Of a DNA stretch of 6,149 bases, positions 1 to 6,140 are shown piece after piece. Source of the DNA: Desulfamplus sp. (GTDB lineage: Bacteria; Desulfobacterota; Desulfobacteria; Desulfobacterales; Desulfobacteraceae); the NCBI GenBank assembly GCA_015231395.1, contig JADGBP010000150.1:1-6149 (forward strand). The letters run 5' to 3'. Position numbers and translations under genes: made by a program. The notes under the pieces are model-generated. The model saw nothing but the letters and a program-made list of their open reading frames with translations. It was not told the origin of the DNA and did no database searches. Position 1 is the stretch's first letter, and each line of letters opens with the position of its first letter.

Positions 1-1
1 A

Positions 2-988
2 GATGAGCATCCTCGTATTATCTCGGTCTCTACTCCAAGTTACTCAGGCACTCATATGGAGGGTTTTCATGCTGCACTTAAAGCAGTAGTTGAACAGCTA
101 ACTGAGCCTGTTGTTTTGCGTAATGAGAGTGTAAACTTCCTACCGGGATTTGTCTCTGCTGCTGATCTGCGATATCTCAAAGAGCTTCTTGCAGACTTTG
201 GAATATCTTTCACACTTTTGCCTGATTATTCGGAGTCTCTTGATGGTCAGGCATTGAACGACTATCCGCTGATTCCGTCAGGGGGTACCCCAATTGCAGA
301 TATAAAAACGATGGGAGGAGCCAAAATCACCATTGAGTGCGGTTCCACCTTACCAAAAGAGTCAGCAGGGACAGTTCTTGCCCAAATGTACGGCACTGCT
401 CTTCACAGGACAGCACTTCCGGTAGGAATCAGAGAGACTGACAGACTTATGGATAAACTTGCACAGATAAGCGGCAGAGAGATACCTGTCCGTTACAGTT
501 CGGCAAGAGGTAGGCTCGTTGATGCAATGGTCGATGGTCATAAGTATCTGTCCGGAAAACGTGCAGTTGTCTATGGTGAAGAGGATTTGGTAATTGGATT
601 AACCTCGTTTCTCGCAGAAATCGGAGTGCAGCCGGTTATTTGTGCTTCAGGAGGCAAAAGTGGTCAGTTAGGCAAGGCAATTTCCGGTGTCCTTGAAGGA
701 TTCTGCCCGATGGCTGAAGTTTATGAGGATGCTGACTTCTACGACATTGAGGAAAAAGCGGAGAGTCTGAATATCGATCTTCTGGTCGGTCACAGCAAAG
801 GCTATACGTTTGCAAGAAAAAAAGGAGTTCCCCTGATCAGGGTGGGCTTTCCAATCCATGATCGTATGGGAGGGCAGCGAATCCTCCATCTTGGCTACCA
901 CGGGGCACAGATGCTTTTTGATACTATCACAAATACCATTATCGCAAAAAAACAGGATGATTCACCAGTTGGTTACAGCTATATGTGA
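2..988 (+). CDS. nifN: Nitrogenase FeMo-cofactor assembly protein NifN (5' truncated by window edge)
   Basis: NifN pairs with NifE to form the scaffold on which the NifB-derived iron-sulfur precursor matures into FeMo-cofactor in the cytoplasm. The reading frame is open from position 2, upstream of the first in-frame ATG at 56, and encodes SVSTPSYSGTHMEGF, which matches the internal 'TPSY.GS...G' segment of NifK/NifN. The gene therefore starts left of the window. About 328 residues are visible; the family is usually about 440-460, so roughly the first quarter is missing. NifN is preferred over NifK because of RGRLVDAMVDGHKY, GKRAVVYGEED, the GHSKGY loop, FPIHDRMGGQRILHLGYHG and the C-terminal PVGYSYM; NifK has a different sequence at FPIFDRHH and a different C-terminus. 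The gene order nifN-nifB supports this. It ends with TGA at 986-988, 12 bases before nifB. No frameshift is seen. The choice between NifN and a close NifE/NifK relative is the only doubt. Confidence 0.93.
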   Translation, partial: DEHPRIISVSTPSYSGTHMEGFHAALKAVVEQLTEPVVLRNESVNFLPGFVSAADLRYLKELLADFGISFTLLPDYSESLDGQALNDYPLIPSGGTPIADIKTMGGAKITIECGSTLPKESAGTVLAQMYGTALHRTALPVGIRETDRLMDKLAQISGREIPVRYSSARGRLVDAMVDGHKYLSGKRAVVYGEEDLVIGLTSFLAEIGVQPVICASGGKSGQLGKAISGVLEGFCPMAEVYEDADFYDIEEKAESLNIDLLVGHSKGYTFARKKGVPLIRVGFPIHDRMGGQRILHLGYHGAQMLFDTITNTIIAKKQDDSPVGYSYM

Positions 989-1000
989 AAGGATATCACC

Positions 1001-2293
1001 ATGAATACTTACACTATTAAAGATTATGATCGGCATCCTTGCTTTAATCCGGAAGCAAAAGGCAAATATGGCAGGGTACACCTTCCAGTTGCCCCAAAAT
1101 GTAATATAAAATGTAATTTTTGCGATCGCAAATATGACTGCGTTAATGAATCGCGCCCAGGTGTTACAAGCAATCTTCTGACTCCCGAGCAGGCAAATAT
1201 ATACGTAGGGAAAATTCTTGAAAAAGAACCCCGCATCTCGGTGGCTGGTATCGCAGGCCCTGGTGATCCATTTGCAAACCCTGAAAGTACAATGGCTACC
1301 CTTAGAATTATACGCAAAAATTATCCTGAGATGCTGCTTTGTGTATCTTCAAATGGGATGGGTATAGCTCCTTATATTGATGAGCTTGCAGAAATTCAAG
1401 TCTCTCATGTTACTATTACAGTCTGTGCAGTTGATCCTGAAATAGGAGAAGAGATTTATAGCAGAATAACCGACGGGAATATTGTTTACAGGGGCATTCA
1501 GGGTGCAACATTGCTTCTTGAGAGGCAATCAGAAGCAATTAAAAGGCTCAAAGAGGTTGGAATAACGGTAAAAATCAACTGTATTGTCATCCCCGGTATA
1601 AACGATCACCATATCGAAGCAGTAGCAGCAAGAATGAGGGAGCTTGGGGCAGATCTGTTAAACTGCATGGCAATGTTTCCTAATGTCAATACACCCTTTG
1701 CCGGAATACCTCAGCCGGACAAGAAAACTATGAATAATATCATGAATATAGCAGAAAAATACCTTCCCCAGATGCGTCACTGTACACGCTGTCGGGCAGA
1801 TGCAGCAGGTCTTCTTGATGATGACCGAACAGAAGAATTCAGAGGATGCCTCTCTTCATGTTCAACAATCGGAATTCCGTTTGGGGAAAAACGTCCCTAC
1901 GTGGCTGTAGCAACTCTTGAAGGAATTTTGATCAATCAGCATCTTGGTGAGGCAAATTCGTTTCATATATGGGAACCGCATGAGGGTTCATACCGGTTTG
2001 TGGAAGAACGTGAAGCTCCGACCAGTGGCGGTGGTATAATACGGTGGCACAAACTTGCAAAAATTCTTGGGGACTGTCGTGCCGTGCTGGTCAGCGGCAT
2101 AGGGAATAACCCTTTGGATATTCTTATGAAATCCGGTATTGAACCGATAGAGGCTTCAGGTTTTATCGAAGATGCTCTGGATCTGATCTATGAAGGAAAT
2201 GGAAACGTAAAAGGTATTGCCCGACTTAAAGGGAGACATAAAAAAGCATGTAGTTCCGGCGGATGCAGTGGTTCTGGTGGAGGATGTGGTTAA
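1001..2293 (+). CDS. nifB: NifB, radical SAM FeMo-cofactor precursor (NifB-co) synthase with NifX-like C-terminal domain
   Basis: NifB uses S-adenosylmethionine radical chemistry to fuse two [4Fe-4S] clusters, insert a carbide carbon and add sulfur, giving NifB-co, the core of FeMo-co. The protein has 430 residues, a normal length for the two-domain form. The NifB signature HPCFN is at residues 12-16, and the radical-SAM CxxxCxxC is at C34, C38 and C41, followed by DRKYDC. AGPGDPFAN (85-93) and the CTRC pair (C261, C264) are further family motifs. From about residue 298 (PYVAVATLEGILINQHLGEA) the protein continues as the NifX/NafY-like cofactor-binding domain. It ends in a Gly/Ser/Cys tail with C417, C422 and C429. 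The start is ATG 1001, with an AAAGGA ribosome site at 988-993 that overlaps the nifN stop and lies 7 bases upstream, which fits translation as one operon. It supplies NifB-co to the NifEN complex encoded immediately upstream. The gene is intact. Confidence 0.97.
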   Translation: MNTYTIKDYDRHPCFNPEAKGKYGRVHLPVAPKCNIKCNFCDRKYDCVNESRPGVTSNLLTPEQANIYVGKILEKEPRISVAGIAGPGDPFANPESTMATLRIIRKNYPEMLLCVSSNGMGIAPYIDELAEIQVSHVTITVCAVDPEIGEEIYSRITDGNIVYRGIQGATLLLERQSEAIKRLKEVGITVKINCIVIPGINDHHIEAVAARMRELGADLLNCMAMFPNVNTPFAGIPQPDKKTMNNIMNIAEKYLPQMRHCTRCRADAAGLLDDDRTEEFRGCLSSCSTIGIPFGEKRPYVAVATLEGILINQHLGEANSFHIWEPHEGSYRFVEEREAPTSGGGIIRWHKLAKILGDCRAVLVSGIGNNPLDILMKSGIEPIEASGFIEDALDLIYEGNGNVKGIARLKGRHKKACSSGGCSGSGGGCG

Positions 2294-2300
2294 ACTCGAG

Positions 2301-2404
2301 CTATAGATTTTCAGAAAAATATTTTGGCATCTCTTCTTTTGAAGAAGGGCAACCGCAAGGGATTGCCCCTACTCTTGCCAATTTAATTATCTGGGAAAAC
2401 TATA
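2301..2404 (+). repeat. ~105-bp imperfect direct repeat, copy 1, with palindromic core
   Basis: This intergenic stretch between nifB and the amt fusion is repeated at 5968-6072 in the same orientation. Both copies begin with CTATAGA and end with AAAACTATA. They share a 23-base identical block (2372-2394 versus 6041-6063). The core at 2347-2368 is an inverted repeat: GGGCAA pairs with TTGCCC around a 10-base centre, and a C/A mismatch stops the stem extending. Relative to copy 2, this copy has three extra bases before the core, lacks five bases (AGTGC) after it and has one extra G near the end. No T-run follows the core stem, so it is not a classical terminator. It lies 47 bases upstream of the amt start and may be in the 5' leader of that mRNA. 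The rest of the 2294-2451 gap holds only the amt ribosome site. Confidence 0.85.
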
Positions 2405-2451
2405 CAACCAGAAGCACGGGAGGGAAACTATAGAAAGGGAAATATACAATC

Positions 2452-5400
2452 ATGGGTAATTCTGTTTTGGATAATTTTTGGGTAATTGTCTCTTCGGTTC
2501 TTGTCTTTTTAATGCAGCCAGGCTTTATGTGTTTAGAGTCGGGCATGACCCGTTCCAAGAACAGTATTAATGTGGCCATCAAGAATCTTGCAGATTTTGT
2601 CTTTTCGGTCATGGGGTTCTGGCTTCTGGGATTCGGGCTTATGTTTGGCACCTCCTGGTCTGGAATGGTGGGCATTTCTGGGTTTATGGCAGAGTTTGGA
2701 GATGATTTCCATATATCCTCTTTTTTCCTTTTCCAGACCATGTTCTGCGGTACTGCCACCACCATCTTTTCCGGTGCTGTGGCGGAACGAATGCGCTTCT
2801 CTTCTTATCTTATTGTGGCTGTTTTACTCTCTGTTTTTATATATCCTATTTTGGGACACTGGGCATGGAACGGCATTGATTCCGGAAGTCTGACAGGATG
2901 GCTTGGTGCGTCTGGATTCGTAGATTTTGCAGGTTCGACAGTTGTGCACAGTGTGGGTGGATGGGTGGCCATGGCCACTCTTCTGGTGATCGGCCCCAGA
3001 AAGGGACGCTTTTCCCCCGATGGTACAGCAGTGGAGATACACGGAGGTAATCTTCCACTTTCTGTTTTGGGAGCACTTTTGCTCTGGATAGGCTGGATCG
3101 GCTTTAATGGAGGCAGTACATTGGCCATGGATAACCGTGTGCCAGGCATTATCGTCAATACGTTGATGGCCGGAGCTGCAGGATCTGCCTTTTCACTCTT
3201 GGCAGGCTATCTTTACAGTCGAATTGCAAAAGTCTCCTACCTGATCAACGGCTCTTTGGGCGGTCTTGTGGCGGTAACAGCATGTTGTCATTGCGTGACC
3301 GTTCCTGAAGCCATTATCATCGGTGCCATTGCTGGTGGTGTCTCTCTTGTTGTGGAAGAGCTGCTGCTGCATTACCGTATTGATGATGCGGTGAGTGCGG
3401 TTCCAGTCCACTTAGGATGCGGTATCTGGGGAACCCTTGCCGTAGCTCTGTTCGGTGATCCTTTGATTCTGGATACGGGTTTAAGTTTTCCTTTCCAGCT
3501 TATGGTTCAGGTGGAGGGGATTGTTGCAGCATTTCTGCTGGCTTTTGTGATTCCTTTTTTCATTATCAGCAGAATAGATCGGATCATGCCCATACGAGTA
3601 TCATCCGAAAGTGAGGAGATCGGATTGAATATATCGGAGCATGGGGCAAAGACCGAAACAGCCGATTTTTTTCGTATCATGCAGCTTCAGGAGGAGACCG
3701 GAGACCTCTCTCTCCGGGTTCCGGCAGATCCGTTCACAGATACTGGAGTGATTGCCGCACGATACAATAAGGTAATCGCAGCCCTCCAGAACGCCGCTGA
3801 TATTTTTCAACAGCTATTTGATGGTTCTCCCCAGGCGGTTCTTTCAACAGACAGCTATGGCATTATCACCCGTGCCAACAGAGGGTTTGAAAGTATTTTT
3901 GGTTATCCGGCAGATCAGATTACCGGCTCTCATAACTGTGACGTGATTGTGCCTGAAAATATGGTACTGGAAATGACGACCATTCGTCAAACCATTCTCA
4001 GTGGAAAAAGTGTTCATAAAGAGACCAGTAGAAAACACAGAACTGGTAAGCTCATTCCCGTCTCTCTTTTAGGATTTCCAATAATAATAAATGGTGCAAT
4101 AGATGGAATTTTCTATGTCTATCAGGATATCACCGAGAGAAAGGAGTTAGAGAACCAGTTGTATCGGAAGGCCTTTTACGACAGTCTCACTGGAGTTCCC
4201 AACAGAATTCTTTTTATGGAACGTCTGGGTCAGGCAGTGACACGCCAGAAGCGTAAAAAAGAGTTTCAGTTTGCCATTTTCATGATTGATCTGGATCGGT
4301 TCAAATGGGTAAATGACAACATGGGACATCATGCTGGTGACATGTTGCTTGAGCAGGTAGCCCAGCGTTTTCTTTGCTGTGTCCGATCGGTGGATACCGT
4401 TGCCCGTCTTGGCGGGGACGAATTTGCAGTTCTTCTGGAGGACATTGGCGATTCCAGGGAGATTATTGCCATTGCAAGACGGATTAGGAATGAGACCTCA
4501 AAGGTGTTTAAAATTCAGGGGAATGATGTGCATATTAGTGCAAGCATCGGCATTGTCATCAACACCTCCTTGTACCGCAAGTCCGAAGAGATATTAAGGG
4601 ATGCGGATATTGCCATGTATCGGGCAAAAGCTACTGGAAAATCGCGATACATGGTGTTCAACAAAAAGCTTCATAAAATAACCCACGATGCCCTGCAACT
4701 TGAAAATGATTTGAAAGAGGCTCTGAAAAAAAATGAGCTGTTACTCTATTATCAGCCAGTAGTCTGTTCTAAAACTGAGAAAATAAAAGGGTTTGAGGCA
4801 CTCCTGAGATGGATGCACCCCACGCGGGGCATGGTCTCACCAGCGGATTTCATTCCCCTTGCCGAAGAGACAGGATTGATCATTCCCATTGGTCAATGGG
4901 TTATCGAAGAAGCGTGTCGCCAACTGAAAAAATGGCAGACAACACTGACAGACTCCGGGCACCCGAGCATGAGCATGAGTGTCAACATTTCATCCCGTCA
5001 GTTCATGCACAACGACCTGGAGCAAACCATTAAGAATGCCCTTGAGGCAGTGGATCTCTCCCCCTATTGTTTTGTGGCGGAACTTACAGAAAGTGCTGTT
5101 ATGGAAAAGCCGGAGTCGGTTATAGGGCAGCTTAAACGCCTGAAAGAAACCGGAATTCGAATTGCTATCGATGACTTTGGAACAGGGTACTCTTCTCTTG
5201 CCTATTTAAAGCGATTCCCACTGGATTATCTGAAAATGGACAAGAGTTTTGTGGATGAAATCAACACAGACCATGAAAATATGGAGATTGCCAAGACCAT
5301 TATCATCTTGGCTCACAATCTGAATCTTAAGGTGATTGCCGAAGGAATTGAACGGATGGAGCAGTTGGAGACACTCAGGGGACTGAACTGCGACTATATT

Positions 5401-5508
5401 CAGGGATATTTTTACTCCAAGCCTGTGGCTGAAAGGCAGGCAATGCAGTTGATTGAGAAGGGGCTTCGTTTGCGACATGAAAGTGAAGATGTGCCCCTGA
5501 TCCGGTAA
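2452..5508 (+). CDS. Ammonium transporter (Amt) fused to HAMP-like, PAS, GGDEF and EAL domains
   Basis: This is a predicted inner-membrane ammonium channel/sensor with cytoplasmic c-di-GMP domains, 1018 residues. Amt occupies about 1-400. Residues equivalent to the E. coli AmtB pore are all present: F98 (F107), W139 (W148), D158 (D160), twin histidines H166 and H320 (H168/H318), F218 (F215) and S222 (S219). NSINVAIKNLADF and the C-terminal GLNISEHG (391-398) are Amt signatures. A HAMP-like linker (about 404-446, TGDLSLRVP) follows, then PAS (about 452-563, ending YQDITERKE) and GGDEF (about 572-735), with an intact GGDEF at 654-658 and an RSVD I-site at 645-648. EAL (about 745-1005) has E782-A-L, N845, E877, D907/D908, K928, AEGIE (963-967) and Q984. 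Both enzyme activities are therefore plausible. The likely role is to couple external ammonium to c-di-GMP output. Start ATG 2452 gives the normal Amt N-terminus; AAAGGGA at 2434-2440 is a slightly distant ribosome site (11 bases). There is no frameshift. The architecture is certain; transport and the direction of signalling are inferred. Confidence 0.95.
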   Translation: MGNSVLDNFWVIVSSVLVFLMQPGFMCLESGMTRSKNSINVAIKNLADFVFSVMGFWLLGFGLMFGTSWSGMVGISGFMAEFGDDFHISSFFLFQTMFCGTATTIFSGAVAERMRFSSYLIVAVLLSVFIYPILGHWAWNGIDSGSLTGWLGASGFVDFAGSTVVHSVGGWVAMATLLVIGPRKGRFSPDGTAVEIHGGNLPLSVLGALLLWIGWIGFNGGSTLAMDNRVPGIIVNTLMAGAAGSAFSLLAGYLYSRIAKVSYLINGSLGGLVAVTACCHCVTVPEAIIIGAIAGGVSLVVEELLLHYRIDDAVSAVPVHLGCGIWGTLAVALFGDPLILDTGLSFPFQLMVQVEGIVAAFLLAFVIPFFIISRIDRIMPIRVSSESEEIGLNISEHGAKTETADFFRIMQLQEETGDLSLRVPADPFTDTGVIAARYNKVIAALQNAADIFQQLFDGSPQAVLSTDSYGIITRANRGFESIFGYPADQITGSHNCDVIVPENMVLEMTTIRQTILSGKSVHKETSRKHRTGKLIPVSLLGFPIIINGAIDGIFYVYQDITERKELENQLYRKAFYDSLTGVPNRILFMERLGQAVTRQKRKKEFQFAIFMIDLDRFKWVNDNMGHHAGDMLLEQVAQRFLCCVRSVDTVARLGGDEFAVLLEDIGDSREIIAIARRIRNETSKVFKIQGNDVHISASIGIVINTSLYRKSEEILRDADIAMYRAKATGKSRYMVFNKKLHKITHDALQLENDLKEALKKNELLLYYQPVVCSKTEKIKGFEALLRWMHPTRGMVSPADFIPLAEETGLIIPIGQWVIEEACRQLKKWQTTLTDSGHPSMSMSVNISSRQFMHNDLEQTIKNALEAVDLSPYCFVAELTESAVMEKPESVIGQLKRLKETGIRIAIDDFGTGYSSLAYLKRFPLDYLKMDKSFVDEINTDHENMEIAKTIIILAHNLNLKVIAEGIERMEQLETLRGLNCDYIQGYFYSKPVAERQAMQLIEKGLRLRHESEDVPLIR

Positions 5509-5550
5509 ATTTTTCAAAAGGTTTTGTCATGAATTCATTAAAATTTAAGG

Positions 5551-5606
5551 GCGAAACCGGAATTTTGAATCTGCATCCAGTCCTGTTTGATTCTATCCGG
5601 TTTCGC
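5551..5606. repeat. Inverted repeat / hairpin between the amt fusion and the small ORF
   Basis: A perfect 10-bp inverted repeat has arms GCGAAACCGG (5551-5560) and CCGGTTTCGC (5597-5606). Outside it, AAGG (5547-5550) can pair with CCTT (5608-5611) past a bulged A at 5607. Inside it, GAATC (5567-5571) pairs with GATTC (5589-5593), so the 36-base interior can fold further. No T-run follows, so it is not a typical intrinsic terminator. It sits 43 bases after the amt stop and 10 bases before the ribosome site of the next ORF. It could be a leader structure, an mRNA-stabilising or processing hairpin, or a dispersed palindromic repeat; the sequence alone does not decide. Confidence 0.7.
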
Positions 5607-5615
5607 ACCTTTAAA

Positions 5616-5622
5616 AAGAGGA
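5616..5622 (+). promoter_or_regulatory. Ribosome binding site that decides the start of the small ORF
   Basis: AAGAGGA with its GAGG core at 5618-5621 lies six bases before ATG 5628. It supports translation from 5628 rather than from the upstream in-frame ATG 5529. That upstream ATG has a weaker AAAAGG (5516-5521) and would translate straight through the inverted repeat into sequence that does not look like a conserved protein. Confidence 0.6.
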
Positions 5623-5627
5623 ATATC

Positions 5628-5945
5628 ATGTGTGCCATCGCAGGTCTGTTATTCAAAAATGATCAGACCCGAAATTTCAATATGACTACAGGAGAGGCCT
5701 TGACAGAGATTCTGGATGCTACCGGAATAAGGGCTATTGTCTCTCTTCCTATCAATATAAGAGGCAAAGTGATTGGATCTTTGAGAATTTATCATTCAAA
5801 CGTGTGGGATATTTCAGTTCAGGAACTCTCTTTTCTGCAGGTTTTAACTCATAATATTGGCATGGCTCTTATGTATTTTAGACTTTCCACTGCGATTCAA
5901 TCTGTAAAAGATACCGTTAATGATATCCATCACGTATGGTTATGA
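5628..5945 (+). CDS. Small chimeric ORF: amidotransferase-like N-terminus joined to a C-terminal GAF-domain fragment (probable gene remnant)
   Basis: The product has 105 residues. Residues 1-29 start MCAIAGLLFKNDQ and resemble the N-terminus of class-II (Ntn) glutamine amidotransferases such as the stand-alone amidotransferase subunit of archaeal-type glutamate synthase. In that family Cys2 is the nucleophile, and the usual text is MCGIAG. The expected continuation (RGPDS region) is absent. From about residue 33 the sequence (GIRAIVSLPINIRGKVIGSL, then an ELSFLQVL...GMAL helix and a DIHHVW end) matches the second half of a GAF domain of the sort common in deltaproteobacterial signalling proteins. 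The first half of the GAF fold is missing, so ligand binding is unlikely. I infer a deletion fusion of two genes around positions 5715-5730. An alternative in-frame start at 5529 would add 33 residues. It may be a pseudogene that is still open by chance, or a small expressed protein. The GAF part is fairly sure; the amidotransferase part is moderate. Confidence 0.6.
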   Translation: MCAIAGLLFKNDQTRNFNMTTGEALTEILDATGIRAIVSLPINIRGKVIGSLRIYHSNVWDISVQELSFLQVLTHNIGMALMYFRLSTAIQSVKDTVNDIHHVWL

Positions 5946-5974
5946 TTGACTTTATGGTTCACTGTATCTATAGA
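5946..5974 (+). promoter_or_regulatory. Candidate sigma70-type promoter reading rightward
   Basis: TTGACT (5946-5951) and TATAGA (5969-5974) are separated by exactly 17 bases, a good match to -35/-10 consensus. It begins directly after the stop of the small ORF and its -10 overlaps the first bases of repeat copy 2. No protein gene follows before the window ends, so it would transcribe the repeat and the hairpin at 6085-6140. The equivalent place upstream of repeat copy 1 keeps the CTATAGA but has no -35-like sequence. It is a prediction from sequence match only. Confidence 0.4.
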
Positions 5975-6072
5975 CTTCTATAAAAATATTTCTGCATTCT
6001 TAATTTTGAAGGGCAACCACAAAGGGTTGCCCCTACAGTGCTCTTGCCAATTTAATTATCTGGAAAACTATA
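5968..6072 (+). repeat. ~105-bp imperfect direct repeat, copy 2, with perfect 8-bp palindromic core
   Basis: This is the second copy of the sequence at 2301-2404, in the same orientation. The core at 6011-6032 is a perfect hairpin: GGGCAACC (6011-6018), loop ACAAAG, GGTTGCCC (6025-6032), followed by CTAC. Palindromes of this GGGCAACC...GGTTGCCCCTAC kind resemble short dispersed repeats known from many bacterial genomes, but I recall that only in general terms. Here the similarity extends well beyond the palindrome on both sides, so the repeated unit is larger than the hairpin. With copy 1 it brackets the amt fusion and the chimeric ORF. It carries no coding sequence. Confidence 0.85.
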
Positions 6073-6084
6073 ACTTTCTGCAAA

Positions 6085-6140
6085 ACAAAGGTGAGGGGGA
6101 GGAAGAAATATTGATCTCTCTTTCTCTTTCTCGCCTTTGT
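6085..6140 (+). repeat. Long inverted repeat: 22-pair hairpin when read as + strand RNA
   Basis: The left arm 6085-6106 (starts ACAAAGGTGAG) pairs without interruption with the right arm 6119-6140 (ends CTCGCCTTTGT), around a 12-base AT-rich loop at 6107-6118. Seventeen pairs are Watson-Crick and five are G-U. All the wobbles are G-U on the + strand, so the minus strand would have A-C mismatches in the same places. The left arm is purine-rich and the right arm pyrimidine-rich. It is followed by G residues rather than T, so it does not look like an intrinsic terminator. Its role is unknown; it may be part of a small RNA or of a mobile element's end. Confidence 0.65.

Noticed and set aside
2044..2060. 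Sigma54-like TGGCAC...TTGCA inside nifB
   Set aside because: The gap between the GG and GC elements is one base shorter than the strict sigma54 spacing, and it lies inside the coding sequence, facing nothing that starts nearby.
2347..2368. Core hairpin of repeat copy 1 as terminator of the nif operon
   Set aside because: No T-run follows the stem, the stem is only six perfect pairs, and the same element occurs where no operon needs ending.
2363..2406. Promoter for the amt fusion within repeat copy 1 (TTGCCC or TTGCCA with TATACA)
   Set aside because: The possible -35 and -10 pairs have poor spacing or weak matches; a promoter may exist here but I cannot place it.
2805..3158. Minus-strand and alternate-frame ORFs across the amt fusion (for example 2805-3158 and 4379-4597)
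   Set aside because: They overlap strongly conserved Amt, GGDEF and EAL coding sequence, have no recognisable domains and no separate ribosome sites; they are shadows of the real frame.
5529..5627. In-frame upstream start of the small ORF (33 extra residues)
   Set aside because: The added residues run across the inverted repeat and do not resemble a known domain. The ribosome site and Met-Cys motif at 5628 make the later start better, though the earlier one cannot be excluded.
2301..6072. CRISPR array
   Set aside because: Only two repeat copies exist, about 3.6 kb apart, with genes between them; there are no regular spacers.
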